Positions 9,167-18,818 of a DNA stretch of 64,000 bases are shown in pieces (position 1 is the stretch's first letter; each line of letters opens with the position of its first letter). Both the position numbers and the translations under genes were made by a program. The notes beneath the pieces were generated by a model. It worked only from the letters and a program-made list of their open reading frames with translations. It was not told the DNA's origin and did no database searches. Where the stretch lies: assembly GCF_003290125.1 (NCBI RefSeq), contig NZ_QMKH01000002.1, positions 462,961 through 526,960 of the forward strand, written 5' to 3'. This DNA is from Microvirga flavescens. GTDB taxonomy: Bacteria; Pseudomonadota; Alphaproteobacteria; Rhizobiales; Beijerinckiaceae.

Positions 9167-10984
9167 CTACTCCAGTTCGTCGGTATCGGTTTCGCCCGCC
9201 GCGTCGATCTCGGCATCGTCCGAGGCTTCATCGCCGGCTTTGTCGGCGCGCTCGACCACGTTCACGATCTGCGCGCCGGGAAACTTGGCGAGCACCGCCT
9301 GCACGAGCGGGTGAGAGGCCGCGCCGTCCTTGCGCTCCTTCTCCGCCGCATCTGCCTTTTCTTTCAGCGTCGCCTCGCCATCCTGCGAGGACAACGCGAC
9401 AACCCAGCGCTGCCCGGTCCATTGCTGCAAGGCCCGCGAGAGATCGTTGGCGATGGCGCGGCTTGCGCCATCGGCGAGGTTGAACTCGATGCGTCCTTCC
9501 TCGAACCGCACGAGGCGCACATCCCGCTCGAGCGCGGCTTTCAGCACGATCTCGCGCTTCTCGCCCATGAGCGCGACAACGTCCTCGAAGCGGCGAAGGC
9601 GCATGACGGGCGCGCCCTGCGGCGGCTCGGGTCGGGGTTGCGGCATGGCTTGCGATGTTGCGAGCGCGACATTGCCGGAAACAATGGGGCCGCCACCACC
9701 GGAAGGCCGCGTCGGCGCAGGCGAAGGCGTGCCGCCTGATGGCAACGGTGTACCGTCCTTCAACGCGCGCAAAGCCTCATCCGGCGTCGGCAGGTCGGCG
9801 GCATAGGCAAGGCGCACGAGCACCATCTCGGCGGTCGCCACGGGACGGTTTGAGCTCTGCACTTCGGGCAAACCCTTGAGCAGAATTTGCCAGGTGCGCG
9901 AGAGAACGCGCACGGAAAGCTTCGCCGCGAATTCAAGGCCGCGCGTGCGCTCGGCCTCGGAAAGCGCCGGATCCTTCGCCGCCTCCGGAATGAGCTTGAG
10001 GCGCGTGACCGTGTGCGTGAAGGCGGCAAGATCGGAGAGGATCATGCCGGGGTCGGCGCCTGCATCGTATTGCGCGCGAAGCCCCGCGAAGGCCGCCGGA
10101 ATATCGCCGCGCATCACCGCCTCGAACAGGTCGATGACGAGCGTGCGGTCGGCAAGGCCGAGCATGTCGCGCACAGTATCGGCCTTCACGATGCCCGCGC
10201 CGTGCGCGATGGCCTGATCGAGCAGCGACAGCGAATCGCGCGCGGAGCCTTCCGCCGCGCGGGCGATGGCGGCGAGCGCCTCCGCTTCGGCCTGCACGCC
10301 TTCCGCGTCGCAGATGCGGGAGAGATGCGCCACGAGCTTGTCCGCCTCGATGCGCCGCAGATCGAAACGCTGGCAGCGGGAGAGGATCGTGACCGGGACT
10401 TTCCGGATTTCGGTGGTCGCGAAAATGAACTTCGCGTGCGGCGGCGGTTCCTCAAGCGTCTTCAGGAAGGCGTTGAACGCCTTCTCCGAAAGCATGTGAA
10501 CCTCGTCGATGATGTAGACCTTGTAGCGCGCGGAGACGGGCGAATAGCGGATGCCGTCGATGATCTGACGCACGTCGTCGATGCCGGTGTGGGACGCGGC
10601 GTCCATTTCCAGCACGTCCACATGGCGCGATTCCATGATGGAGGCGCAATGCACCCCGAGTTCGGGCATATGGATCGTGGGGGCGCCGGAACCGTCGGCC
10701 TTCTGATAATTGAGGCCGCGCGCCAGAATGCGCGCCGTCGTCGTCTTGCCGACGCCGCGAACGCCGGTGAGCATCCAGGCCTGCGGAATGCGGCCGGTCT
10801 CGAAGGCGTTGGAGAGGGTGCGCACCATCGCTTCCTGCCCGACCAGATCCTCGAAGGTGCTCGGGCGGTATTTGCGGGCAAGAACGCGATAGGGCGAAGC
10901 CGAGGCTTCAGCCGTCGGCGCAGCCGGGAACCCCGGCAGGGCCGGCTCGTCATTCAGGGGCGTGCCGGCTGTGGTTTCGTCCAT
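9167..10984 (-). CDS. dnaX: DNA polymerase III subunit gamma/tau
   Basis: 605 residues. ATPase subunit of the clamp loader. The Walker A motif GVRGVGKT lies at 74-81, Walker B IIDEVHML near 155, and the SRCQRFDLRRI sensor region near 205. A proline-rich linker (about 410-455) leads to the tau-type C-terminal polymerase-binding domain. The zinc module that normally follows Walker A with four Cys retains only one (Cys113 in HMPELGVHCASIMESRH), as in other rhizobial DnaX proteins. I see no obvious slippery A6-run for a gamma frameshift. Heads the dnaX-ybaB-recR operon, downstream of the SRP RNA gene. Confidence 0.95.
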   Translation of the reverse strand: MDETTAGTPLNDEPALPGFPAAPTAEASASPYRVLARKYRPSTFEDLVGQEAMVRTLSNAFETGRIPQAWMLTGVRGVGKTTTARILARGLNYQKADGSGAPTIHMPELGVHCASIMESRHVDVLEMDAASHTGIDDVRQIIDGIRYSPVSARYKVYIIDEVHMLSEKAFNAFLKTLEEPPPHAKFIFATTEIRKVPVTILSRCQRFDLRRIEADKLVAHLSRICDAEGVQAEAEALAAIARAAEGSARDSLSLLDQAIAHGAGIVKADTVRDMLGLADRTLVIDLFEAVMRGDIPAAFAGLRAQYDAGADPGMILSDLAAFTHTVTRLKLIPEAAKDPALSEAERTRGLEFAAKLSVRVLSRTWQILLKGLPEVQSSNRPVATAEMVLVRLAYAADLPTPDEALRALKDGTPLPSGGTPSPAPTRPSGGGGPIVSGNVALATSQAMPQPRPEPPQGAPVMRLRRFEDVVALMGEKREIVLKAALERDVRLVRFEEGRIEFNLADGASRAIANDLSRALQQWTGQRWVVALSSQDGEATLKEKADAAEKERKDGAASHPLVQAVLAKFPGAQIVNVVERADKAGDEASDDAEIDAAGETDTDELE

Positions 10985-11026
10985 CGGCTAAAGGCTTTGG
11001 AATGATCGTTAGCGCCTAGAAGCGCA

Positions 11027-11124
11027 GGGTGGGAGGCTGGACGAAGACCCGTTCGGTCTCGTTAGGGCTGCTTCCTTCCGGATCTGACCCGGTTGGCGAG
11101 TGAGACGTCCCTCGCCAACCTCCC
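11027..11124 (-). ncRNA. ffs: Signal recognition particle RNA (small bacterial type)
   Basis: Reading the reverse strand from 11124, GGGAGG at the 5' end pairs with CCTCCC near the 3' end. The universally conserved SRP loop is present as GGGTCAGATCCGGAAGGAAGCAGCCC, split here as GGGTCAGATCCGG and AAGGAAGCAGCCC. It forms the Ffh-binding hairpin with the GGAA tetraloop-like turn and asymmetric internal loop. About 98 nt, the normal small SRP RNA length. It lies upstream of dnaX on the same strand. Ends are estimated from the closing stem. Confidence 0.92.
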
Positions 11125-11179
11125 GAGGCCTATATGAGGTTTTCGGGAGAGGAACGCAAGCAGGGTGGCGGGGCCTTGA

Positions 11180-11284
11180 GCGTCATCCCGGGGCCGCGCC
11201 CGCGGAACCCGGGATCGCCGGGCAAGAATGGCGCTTTATCCGGTTTACGATCCCGGATCGCCTCAAGGGCGTCCGGGATGACGC
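11180..11284. repeat. Palindromic intergenic repeat, copy 1
   Basis: A 105-bp element bounded by GCGTCATCCCGG and its reverse complement CCGGGATGACGC. Inside lie further CCGGGATC/GATCCCGG cores in alternating orientation, so the transcript would fold into a long branched hairpin. A second copy of almost the same length is at 39251-39354. It lies between the SRP RNA and the HIT gene and is non-coding, although an ORF reads through it. Confidence 0.8.
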
Positions 11285-11331
11285 ACTCGGAACGGCTGAC
11301 ACCGCTCGGCAAGCTGGAGTACAAGGCTTCC

Positions 11332-11742
11332 ATGACCTTCCAGCTCGATTCCCGCCTTGAAGCGGACACCATTCCCATCGGCGATCTGTCCCTCTCCTCG
11401 GTCCTGCTCCTGAACGACGCCCGGTTTCCCTGGTTCGTGCTGGTGCCTCGCCTTCCCAATGTCAGCGAGATCACGGACCTGTCGGAAGAGGATTATGCCC
11501 AATTGGCACGGGAGATCCGCATCGCGACCGGCGTGATGCTGGAGCTGGCGAAGCCCGACAAGGTGAATGTAGGGGCGCTCGGCAACATCGTGACCCAGCT
11601 TCATGTGCACGTCATCGGGCGCTTCCGGTCCGATCCGGCCTGGCCGGGTCCCGTCTGGGGCCACGGCTCCCGCACCCCCTACCCCGACCACGCGGCGACG
11701 GCACTGATCGAGCGCGCCGCCGCTCTGTTCAAGGCGGCCTGA
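11332..11742 (+). CDS. HIT family protein
   Basis: 136 residues. A histidine-triad nucleotide hydrolase-like protein. The triad region reads TQLHVHVIGRF: the first His of the usual H-x-H-x-H is Gln, a variant common in the proteobacterial HIT subgroup, while the catalytic His is kept. The DPAWPGPVWG segment after it is also typical. The start at 11332 is chosen because residues before it translate the palindromic repeat and the gene's homology starts at FQLDSRLEADT. It abuts nudC with no gap, so the two nucleotide hydrolases are co-translated. Confidence 0.88.
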   Translation: MTFQLDSRLEADTIPIGDLSLSSVLLLNDARFPWFVLVPRLPNVSEITDLSEEDYAQLAREIRIATGVMLELAKPDKVNVGALGNIVTQLHVHVIGRFRSDPAWPGPVWGHGSRTPYPDHAATALIERAAALFKAA

Positions 11743-12639
11743 ATGTCCATCGGCTACGCGACAAACCACCTCGTCCGCCACACCGCCGAGGGCGATCCGG
11801 AGGCGCTTTCGCGCTTTGCCGCTGATCCAAAGACGGCGATGGTGGTTATCGCGGGCGACCTTCCGGTCCTGCTGGCCGGCACACCCGGTTCGGGCCTCCT
11901 CCCGGCCTCGGTGCTGGAGCGCCTGCCGGAACACAAGGAGCAAGTGTTTCTCGGCACGTTCGCCGGCCAGCCGACCGTCGCTACCCTCGCCTCACCCGAA
12001 GCCGCCGAGCTTTTCCGTGACGATCCCGCCTTCGTCGTCGCGGACCTGCGCAGCATCGCCGTTCAAGGCCTCGTGCGGCAGGAGGAGCTGGGCCTTCTCG
12101 CGACGGCGAAATCCGTGCTCGATTGGCACTCCCGGCATCGCTTCTGCGCCAATTGCGGCGCGGCGACGCATTCCGCGCAAGGTGGTTTCCGGCGCGATTG
12201 CGCTTCTTGCGGCACGCAGCATTTTCCGCGCACGGACCCGGTGGTCATCATGCTGATCGAGCACGGCGACAAGTGCCTCCTCGGACGGCAGTCCCGCTTC
12301 GCCGAGAAAATGTATTCCTGCCTCGCGGGATTCCTTGAGCCGGGAGAGACCATCGAGGACGCCGTGCGGCGCGAGACGTTCGAAGAAGCGGGCGTTCGCG
12401 TCGGCGCGGTGCGCTATGTCGCCTCGCAGCCCTGGCCTTTCCCCTCATCCCTGATGATCGGCTGCATCGGCGAAGCGTTGTCGGACGAAATTGTCATCGA
12501 CGAAAACGAACTTCAGGACGCGCGCTGGTTCTCCAAGGAAACGGCGCGCCTCATGCTGGACGGAACGCACCCGGATTTCGCCGCCCCCTCCCCCATCGCC
12601 ATCGCCAACCACCTCCTGAGGACATGGGTCGCGATGTGA
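11743..12639 (+). CDS. nudC: NADH pyrophosphatase (decapping-type Nudix hydrolase)
   Basis: 298 residues. It hydrolyses NAD(H) to NMN(H) and AMP and can remove NAD caps from RNA. A four-Cys zinc ribbon (Cys135, 138, 153, 156) is followed by the Nudix box at about 196-218 (GFLEPGETIEDAVRRETFEEAG) with the RE-x-x-EE core. The NudC-specific SQPWPFP motif lies at 228-234. The ATG directly follows the HIT stop codon. Confidence 0.95.
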   Translation: MSIGYATNHLVRHTAEGDPEALSRFAADPKTAMVVIAGDLPVLLAGTPGSGLLPASVLERLPEHKEQVFLGTFAGQPTVATLASPEAAELFRDDPAFVVADLRSIAVQGLVRQEELGLLATAKSVLDWHSRHRFCANCGAATHSAQGGFRRDCASCGTQHFPRTDPVVIMLIEHGDKCLLGRQSRFAEKMYSCLAGFLEPGETIEDAVRRETFEEAGVRVGAVRYVASQPWPFPSSLMIGCIGEALSDEIVIDENELQDARWFSKETARLMLDGTHPDFAAPSPIAIANHLLRTWVAM

Positions 12640-12646
12640 GGAAGCA

Positions 12647-13183
12647 TCAGGCGGCGTTCGACGCGAGCGCGAACCGATAGGCCACCTCGATCACGGTCTG
12701 CCCGCGTAGTTCAAGGGGCTGCTCAGGGCCGGCTATGCCGCCGAGCGCTTCATAGAAGCGGCGGGCAGACAAATTCTCTTTCAGAGCCCACAAGCCCGCA
12801 GCCAGGAATTCCTGCTGCGACAGATGATCCAGAACACCCGTCATAAGACGGCGGCCAATGCCCTGCCGCTTCACCTTGTCGAGAAGATAGATGGCGTAGA
12901 TCTCGGCATCGGTGTCCAGCGGGACCGCTCCTTTCGACCGCACCGGCCCGCCGCGTGCGAAACCGACGATCCCATCCTCTGCCGTCTCGGCAACTAGAAG
13001 CCTCGCTCGCGGATCGGGCTGCGCGAAGGTTGAGCGCCACATCCGCGCACGCTCTTCAACCGACAGGCCCGCAAGCGATTCCGCCGAGAGAAAATCCTTG
13101 TAGGATTCCCGCCAGCCTTGGACATGCACGCGGGCGATGCCCTCGACATCCGCCTCCAAAGCCTCGCGAACGACGATTGTCAC
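12647..13183 (-). CDS. GNAT family N-acetyltransferase
   Basis: 178 residues. A GNAT fold with IYAIYLLDKVKRQGIGRRLM, which holds the acetyl-CoA pyrophosphate loop (R-Q-G-I-G-R), and the late A-x-RFYEALGG helix-strand. The N-terminal VREALEADVEGIARVHVQGWRESY block matches the group that includes many PhnO/RimI-like enzymes of unknown substrate. Its start overlaps the pheA stop by 4 bp, so it is the third gene of kdsB-pheA-GNAT. Confidence 0.85.
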   Translation of the reverse strand: MTIVVREALEADVEGIARVHVQGWRESYKDFLSAESLAGLSVEERARMWRSTFAQPDPRARLLVAETAEDGIVGFARGGPVRSKGAVPLDTDAEIYAIYLLDKVKRQGIGRRLMTGVLDHLSQQEFLAAGLWALKENLSARRFYEALGGIAGPEQPLELRGQTVIEVAYRFALASNAA

Positions 13184-14034
13184 TCAGCTGCGTCCTTGAC
13201 CGTCTCCCGGAAGGGCGCGGCCGGATAGACGCCGAGGATGCGCAACTCGCGGGAGAAGAATTCAAGTTCCTCCAGAGCGCGCTTGAGATTGGCGTCCTCC
13301 GGATGGCCTTCCACTTCCGCGTAGAACTGGGTCGCCGTGAAATCGCCCTCGACCATGTAGCTTTCGAGCTTCGTCATATTGACGCCGTTCGTCGCGAAGC
13401 CGCCGAGCGCCTTGTAGAGCGCCGCCGGAATGTTGCGCACGCGAAAGACGAAACTGGTGACGGTCGGTCCCTTGTCCGCAGGCGCCCATTGCGGCGTCTT
13501 GGAGAGGATGACGAAACGCGTGGTGTTGTGCGCCTCGTCCTCCACATCCTCAGCCAAAATCTTCAGGCCATAGATCGAGGCTGCCATGCGCGGGGCAAGA
13601 GAGGCCCGCGTTGGGTCCTTCCATTCCGAAACCTCGCGTGCGGAGCCTGCCGTGTCGCCGGCCACATAGGCCTTGAGGCCGAGCTTGCGGATGATCTTGC
13701 GGCACTGGCCGAGGGCATGAACGTGGCTGTGCACACTCTTGATGGTGCCGAGATCAGCTCCCGGAATGGCCATGAGCTGGAAGTGGATCGGCAGGAAATG
13801 CTCACCGATGATGTGCAGCCCCGACGTCGGCAGGAGGTGGTGGATATCAGCCACGCGGCCCGCGATCGAGTTTTCGATCGGGATCATGGCCAGGCCCGCC
13901 TGCCCGTCATTCACGGCGGCGAAGGCGTCCTCGAAAGTCGGGCAGGGAAGAACCTCCCACTCCGGATAGGTCTGCTCGCAGGCGGTATGGGAGTTGGCTC
14001 CCGGCTCGCCCTGGAATGAAATGACTTTCTTCAT
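13180..14034 (-). CDS. pheA: Prephenate dehydratase
   Basis: 284 residues. A monofunctional prephenate dehydratase converting prephenate to phenylpyruvate for phenylalanine synthesis. The catalytic domain covers about 1-180 ([18 protein letters not shown] at the start, [10 protein letters not shown], and [10 protein letters not shown] with the catalytic Thr-Arg-Phe). A regulatory ACT domain follows ([21 protein letters not shown]... NMTKLES), giving feedback by phenylalanine. No chorismate mutase domain is fused. Overlaps kdsB and the GNAT gene by 4 bp each. Confidence 0.96.
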   Translation of the reverse strand: MKKVISFQGEPGANSHTACEQTYPEWEVLPCPTFEDAFAAVNDGQAGLAMIPIENSIAGRVADIHHLLPTSGLHIIGEHFLPIHFQLMAIPGADLGTIKSVHSHVHALGQCRKIIRKLGLKAYVAGDTAGSAREVSEWKDPTRASLAPRMAASIYGLKILAEDVEDEAHNTTRFVILSKTPQWAPADKGPTVTSFVFRVRNIPAALYKALGGFATNGVNMTKLESYMVEGDFTATQFYAEVEGHPEDANLKRALEELEFFSRELRILGVYPAAPFRETVKDAAE

Positions 14035-14774
14035 GGCTTCCTCCGAGCCGCGATGATTGCGCGCGCGCGCTCCAGATCGTGAGAAGTGTCGACGCCGAGC
14101 GGAACATCGTCGACCAGAATGGCGTCGATCCGCATGCCTGCCTCGAGCGCCCGCAATTGCTCGAGCTTTTCGCGCAGCTCCAGCGGAGACGGCGGCAGGC
14201 TGACGAAGCGTTGCAACGCCTTGCGGCGGTACGCATAGAGCCCGATGTGATGGTACAACGGCCCCTCCCCGTAAGGAGCTGTCGCACGCGTAAAGTAGAG
14301 AGCGCGGAAGTGTCCGGGGGCGATCTCGCTGCCGACCATCTTGACGACGCTGGGCTCGGTCTTTTCCTCGTCTCGCGTAATCAAGGCGACGAGGGTCGTG
14401 ATCGCGACGTCAGGGTTCGCCAGAGGTGGGACGGACGCGGCGATCACCCTGGGGTCGATGGTCGGCAGGTCGCCCTGGACGTTCACGACGATATCGTGCC
14501 GCCCTTGCGGGTCGATCTTTTCCACAGCCTCGTGAATACGGTCGGAGCCCGAGGCGTGGTCGGCCTTCGTCATGACGGCGACCCCGCCCACAGCCTCGAC
14601 GGCGGCGGCGATTTCCGGGGTATCGGTTGCCACGACCACGGGGCCGACACCCGCCTCGGTGGCCCTGCGCCAGACATGGACGATCATCGGCTCGCCTTCG
14701 ATATCGGCCAAAGGCTTGTTCGGCAGGCGCGTCGCCGAAAGGCGCGCGGGGATCAGGACGAGGGGGTTCGACAT
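14031..14774 (-). CDS. kdsB: 3-deoxy-manno-octulosonate cytidylyltransferase
   Basis: 247 residues. It makes CMP-Kdo for lipid A-core synthesis. The N-terminal nucleotide motif [18 protein letters not shown] and the later VNVQGDLP (metal/CTP site) identify the CMP-Kdo synthetase family. It is the first gene of kdsB-pheA-GNAT, an order common in rhizobia, and is divergent from cycM across about 285 bp that contain a perfect 7-bp inverted repeat (14986-15004) but no gene I can see. Confidence 0.96.
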   Translation of the reverse strand: MSNPLVLIPARLSATRLPNKPLADIEGEPMIVHVWRRATEAGVGPVVVATDTPEIAAAVEAVGGVAVMTKADHASGSDRIHEAVEKIDPQGRHDIVVNVQGDLPTIDPRVIAASVPPLANPDVAITTLVALITRDEEKTEPSVVKMVGSEIAPGHFRALYFTRATAPYGEGPLYHHIGLYAYRRKALQRFVSLPPSPLELREKLEQLRALEAGMRIDAILVDDVPLGVDTSHDLERARAIIAARRKP

Positions 14775-15059
14775 GTCTGGACGATGGTTAAGGAACGTGC
14801 GGCGTCCTTACCAAGGCTGGGCGGCTTTGTCATGGCTTGCTGCTGCAAGATCTGCCCTCCCCTCCCAACCCCGGCAGCCCTCAGTTCCCGCATTTTCACG
14901 AGACAAAAGCCAAGCTGCGACCAAGAGACAGACAAAACCCCATTGTCAAACGCCCCTCTCTGTGGCTAAGCAACGCCACTGTCCCGCGCGGGTGTCGCCC
15001 GCGCATGTCCAACCTTGCGCTGGTTCCGCCGTGACTGAAAGGCGAGGAGAGCCCATTCC

Positions 15060-15596
15060 ATGAATATCGAGGCCAATAAGATCGCGGGCGCCGTTTTCGG
15101 CACGCTTCTCTTCGTGGTTGGCGTGAATGTCATCGCTGGCGGCCTGTTTGCCCCCAAGAAGCCTGCCATTCCGGGCTACGACCTCCCGGCTCCGGAGGCT
15201 GGCGCCGAGACCGCGGCCGCCAAGCCGGCTCCCGCCGAGCCGCTGCCGGTTTTGCTCGCCAAGGCTGATCCGGCCAAGGGGCAGAACGCTGCCAAGAAGT
15301 GCGCCGCCTGCCACACCTTCGAGAAGGGTGGCGCGAACAAGGTCGGCCCCAACCTCTACGGCCTGGTCGATCGTCAGGTCGCCTCGCATGAGGGCTTCAA
15401 CTATTCCGGCGCCATGAAGGCCAAGGGCGGAAAGTGGACCTACGCGGATATCGACCACTTCATCCAGAGCCCGAAGGGCTTTGTCTCCGGCACCATCATG
15501 GCCTTCGCGGGAGTGGCCCAGGCCCAGGAGCGCGCGGACATCCTCGCTTACCTGCGCACCCTGTCTGACAGCCCGGTTCCGTTCCCGGCGCAGTAA
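15060..15596 (+). CDS. cycM: Membrane-anchored cytochrome c (CycM type)
   Basis: 178 residues. An uncleaved N-terminal anchor (about 8-30) is followed by an Ala/Pro-rich linker (about 40-65) and a class I cytochrome c domain. Haem binds at CAACH (81-85), and Met147 in TIMAFAG is the likely sixth ligand. Anchor plus domain match rhizobial CycM, which carries electrons from the bc1 complex to aa3-type oxidase. GGAG lies about 10 nt before the ATG. A strong intrinsic terminator follows, so it is probably monocistronic. Confidence 0.92.
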   Translation: MNIEANKIAGAVFGTLLFVVGVNVIAGGLFAPKKPAIPGYDLPAPEAGAETAAAKPAPAEPLPVLLAKADPAKGQNAAKKCAACHTFEKGGANKVGPNLYGLVDRQVASHEGFNYSGAMKAKGGKWTYADIDHFIQSPKGFVSGTIMAFAGVAQAQERADILAYLRTLSDSPVPFPAQ

Positions 15597-15621
15597 GGCA
15601 TTTCGCCATCTCGTCATTTTG

Positions 15622-15653
15622 AAGCCGGGCCCCGTGGCCCGGCTTTTGTTTTT
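15622..15653 (+). terminator. Intrinsic terminator of cycM
   Basis: A perfect 10-bp stem AAGCCGGGCC / GGCCCGGCTT (15622-15631 and 15636-15645) with a 4-nt loop is followed by TTGTTTTTT. It lies 25 nt after the cycM stop. Confidence 0.9.
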
Positions 15654-15738
15654 TGGCGGCTATCCCTTACGTTCATCATGAGTGAATCGCGTATGCCCGC
15701 TCTCACGGCAGCGTCCGCAAGCCCGGAGAAAAACATCC

Positions 15739-17604
15739 ATGAAACGGCCGAGCCGCAGAGACGTCGTCCTTGGAACCGCGGCCGCCACGGCCTTGAGCGC
15801 CATGCCCCGCCACGCCCTCGCCCAGGCGGGTGAAGAGATTGAAACTTACGGCCTCTCCAGCTTCGGCGAACTGCTCTACCCGCAGGATTTCAAGCATTTT
15901 TCCTATGTGAACCCCGCCGCGCCCAAGGGCGGGACGCTGGCGATTCAGCTCAAGCAGGGCTCAGGCAACCAGAATTTCGACACCTTCAACACTCTCAACA
16001 TCTTCGTGCTGAAAGGCGATGGCGCTGCCGGCATAGGGGCGACCTTCGACAGCCTGATGACGGGATCAGGCGACGAGCCCGATTCGGTCTACGGCCTTGT
16101 GGCCCGTGGTGTGCGTGTCTCGAAGGACAAGCTCACCTACCGCTTCCTGCTGCGCCCGGAAGCGCGCTTCCATGACGGCTCGAAGCTCACCGCGCGCGAT
16201 GCGGCCTTTTCCATCAACATCCTGAAGGAGAAGGGCCACCCCATCTACCGGGCGATCCTGAGCGAGGTGATCTCAGTTGAGCCCGAGGCGGATGATGTGC
16301 TGCGCGTGCGGCTCTCCGAAAAGCGCAGCCGCGACCTGCACCTCGTCGTGGCGGGCATGCCGATCTTCTCCGAAAAATTCTGGCAGGGCCGCGATTTCGA
16401 AGCCGCCACGCTCGATCCGATTCTGGGTTCGGGCGCGTACAAAGTGGGGCATTTCGAGCCGGGCCGTTTCATCGAGATCGAACGGGTTCCGGACTATTGG
16501 GCGAAGGATCTGCCCGTGAATGTGGGGCAGAATAATTTCGACCGCATCCGCTACGAATATTTCCGCGACAGGACGGTGGCGTTCGAGGCGTTCAAGAACG
16601 GCACCCTGAACTACAACGAGGAATACACATCCCGCATATGGGCGACCGGCTATGATTTTCCCGCCCTCCGCGAAGGGCGCGTGAAGAAGGAAACTCTCGA
16701 GGACGGCGGCCCGGTGTCGATCCAGGGTTGGTACTTCAACACCCGCCGCGAAATGTTCAAGGATCCGCGCATCCGCGAAGCCATCGGCCTCGCTTTCGAT
16801 TTCGAATGGACGAATGCCAACATCATGTTCGGCCTCTACAAGCGGCTGACGTCTTATTTCGAGAACACCGACATGCAGGCCAAGGGTCTTCCCTCGCCGG
16901 AAGAACTGGCGCTGCTCGAACCGTTCCGCGACAAGCTCCCGCCGTCTGTTTTCAAAGAGCCATATACGCCGCCTGCTTCAGACGGTTCGGGGCAGGACCG
17001 TAAGTTGCTGCGCCGGGCCGACGAATTGCTGCGCGAGGCTGGCTGCAAACGCGAAGGCAACGTGTTGAAGCTGCCGAATGGCCAGCCATTCACCATCGAG
17101 TTTCTTGAAAATTCGGCAGCCTTCCAGCCACACACGCAACCCTTTCAAGCCAACCTCAAGAGGCTCGGCATCGAGGCGCAATCGCGCATCGTGGACGCGG
17201 CGCAATACCAGCGGCGCATGGACAGTTACGATTTTGACATGGCAAGCCGTGCGCTCAGCGGCGCACTCACGCCCGGGGACGAGTTGCGCGTCATCTACGG
17301 CTCCGAAGCGGGTAAGGCGCCGGGATCGCGCAACATCGCCGGCATTGCAGATCCGCCTGTCGATGCGCTGATCGAGCGGATCGCCCGCATCGACAACCGC
17401 AAGGATCTCAACATCGCTTGCCGCGCGCTCGACCGCGTGCTGCGCTCGGGCCAATACTGGATTCCCATGTGGTTCAAGAACGCCGACTGGGTCGCCTATT
17501 GGGATATCTTCGCCCGCCCAGACAAGCATCCTCGCCTCGGATCTGGCGCGCCAGGCACCTGGTGGTACGATGCCGAAAAGGCCAAGCGGATCGGAAAGGG
17601 CTGA
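15739..17604 (+). CDS. yejA: YejA-type extracellular solute-binding protein (family 5)
   Basis: 621 residues. Periplasmic binding protein of a peptide ABC importer (Yej type). The N-terminus MKRPSRRDVVLGTAAATAL carries a twin-arginine signal (S-R-R-D-V-V-L) ending near AMPRHALA, and the mature protein begins with the YejA-like YGLSSFGELLYPQDFKHFSYVNPAAPKGG. The start at 15739 is preferred over one 57 nt upstream because a GGAG lies just before it and the Tat motif then sits at the N-terminus. It heads yejA-yejB-yejE-yejF. A stem-loop and a micro-ORF separate it from yejB. Confidence 0.93.
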   Translation: MKRPSRRDVVLGTAAATALSAMPRHALAQAGEEIETYGLSSFGELLYPQDFKHFSYVNPAAPKGGTLAIQLKQGSGNQNFDTFNTLNIFVLKGDGAAGIGATFDSLMTGSGDEPDSVYGLVARGVRVSKDKLTYRFLLRPEARFHDGSKLTARDAAFSINILKEKGHPIYRAILSEVISVEPEADDVLRVRLSEKRSRDLHLVVAGMPIFSEKFWQGRDFEAATLDPILGSGAYKVGHFEPGRFIEIERVPDYWAKDLPVNVGQNNFDRIRYEYFRDRTVAFEAFKNGTLNYNEEYTSRIWATGYDFPALREGRVKKETLEDGGPVSIQGWYFNTRREMFKDPRIREAIGLAFDFEWTNANIMFGLYKRLTSYFENTDMQAKGLPSPEELALLEPFRDKLPPSVFKEPYTPPASDGSGQDRKLLRRADELLREAGCKREGNVLKLPNGQPFTIEFLENSAAFQPHTQPFQANLKRLGIEAQSRIVDAAQYQRRMDSYDFDMASRALSGALTPGDELRVIYGSEAGKAPGSRNIAGIADPPVDALIERIARIDNRKDLNIACRALDRVLRSGQYWIPMWFKNADWVAYWDIFARPDKHPRLGSGAPGTWWYDAEKAKRIGKG

Positions 17605-17606
17605 GC

Positions 17607-17723
17607 GTGGCGGACAAAAGCGACTTCGGGTTTGACCGCATGCTCGAATACGGCATGAAATATTCCAGCGCCTTCAGCGCCACACATCCCGGCCGCTTCG
17701 GCCGCGCCACCACGGACACTTGA
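17607..17723 (+). CDS. Possible 38-residue coupled micro-ORF between yejA and yejB
   Basis: A GTG 3 nt after the yejA stop opens a frame of 38 codons, starting [20 protein letters not shown]. It ends at a TGA that shares its A with the yejB ATG (TGATG). A purine-rich GGAAAGGG lies about 6 nt before the GTG. The arrangement would carry ribosomes from yejA to yejB. I do not recognise the peptide; it may serve only coupling, or may not be translated. A perfect 6-bp hairpin CGGCCG-CTT-CGGCCG lies inside it at 17690-17704. Confidence 0.35.
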   Translation: MADKSDFGFDRMLEYGMKYSSAFSATHPGRFGRATTDT

Positions 17724-18817
17724 TGCTCGCCTACATCCTGCGCCGTATCCTGCTCATGATCCCGACGCTGTTCGGGATCATGCTGATTTCGTTCACCATC
17801 GTGCAGTTCGCCCCCGGTGGCCCGGTGGAGCGGATCATCGCTCAATTGCAGGGGCAAAGCGCGAGCGCCACGTCGCGCATTTCCGGCGGCAGTGGGGATG
17901 TCTCCGGCGGCGGGCATGTCGGCGCGGAGGCATCGGCCTATCGCGGCGCGCAGGGGCTCGATCCGCAATTCATCAAGCAGCTCGAAGCTCAGTTCGGCTT
18001 CGACAAACCGGCGCCGGAGCGGTTTGCGAAAATGCTCTGGGATTATACTCGCTTCGACTTCGGCAAGAGCTATTTCCGCGATGCCTCCGTGCTGGAACTG
18101 ATCCGGGAGAAGCTTCCGGTTTCGATCACCCTCGGGCTCTGGATGACGATTCTCTCCTACGCCATCTCGATCCCGCTCGGCATCCGCAAGGCCGTACATG
18201 ACGGCTCGCCTTTCGATGTCTGGACCTCGGCTATCGTCATCATCGGTTACGCAATCCCAGGCTTCCTGTTCGCGATCCTTCTCATCGTGCTCTTTGCGGG
18301 CGGATCGTTCTGGCAAATCTTCCCGTTACGCGGGCTGACGTCGGAGAACTGGTCGCAACTTTCGCTCGGCGGCAAGGCGCTCGATTACATCTGGCACATC
18401 ACGCTGCCCATCGTCGCGATGGCGCTCGGTGCGTTCGCGACCTCGACGCTTCTGACCAAGAACTCGTTCCTCGACGAGATCCGCAAGCAATACGTCCTGA
18501 CTGCGCGCATGAAGGGCCTGTCGGAGAGACAGGTTCTCTACGGCCACGTTTTCCGCAATGCGATGTTGATCGTCATCGCCGGCTTTCCCGGCGCGTTCAT
18601 TCACTCTTTCTTCGCAGGCGCGCTTCTCATCGAGACGATCTTTTCCCTCGATGGCCTTGGGTTTCTCTCCTTCGAGTCCATCGTCAACCGCGATTATCCG
18701 GTCGTTTTCGCGAACCTCTACATCTTCTCGCTGATCGGCCTCGTGGTGAACCTCATCTCCGATCTCACCTATACCTGGATCGATCCGCGCATCGATTTCG
18801 AGACGAGGGAGGCGTGA
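17723..18817 (+). CDS. yejB: YejB-type ABC transporter permease
   Basis: 364 residues. Inner-membrane permease of the Yej peptide importer, with a first membrane segment ([29 protein letters not shown]) and five more. It has the long periplasmic insert rich in Gly/Ser after residue 40 that is typical of YejB. The EAA loop lies in the region [29 protein letters not shown]. The ATG at 17723 overlaps the preceding micro-ORF stop; a TTG one codon upstream is ignored. Confidence 0.94.
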   Translation: MLAYILRRILLMIPTLFGIMLISFTIVQFAPGGPVERIIAQLQGQSASATSRISGGSGDVSGGGHVGAEASAYRGAQGLDPQFIKQLEAQFGFDKPAPERFAKMLWDYTRFDFGKSYFRDASVLELIREKLPVSITLGLWMTILSYAISIPLGIRKAVHDGSPFDVWTSAIVIIGYAIPGFLFAILLIVLFAGGSFWQIFPLRGLTSENWSQLSLGGKALDYIWHITLPIVAMALGAFATSTLLTKNSFLDEIRKQYVLTARMKGLSERQVLYGHVFRNAMLIVIAGFPGAFIHSFFAGALLIETIFSLDGLGFLSFESIVNRDYPVVFANLYIFSLIGLVVNLISDLTYTWIDPRIDFETREA

Positions 18818-18818
18818 G

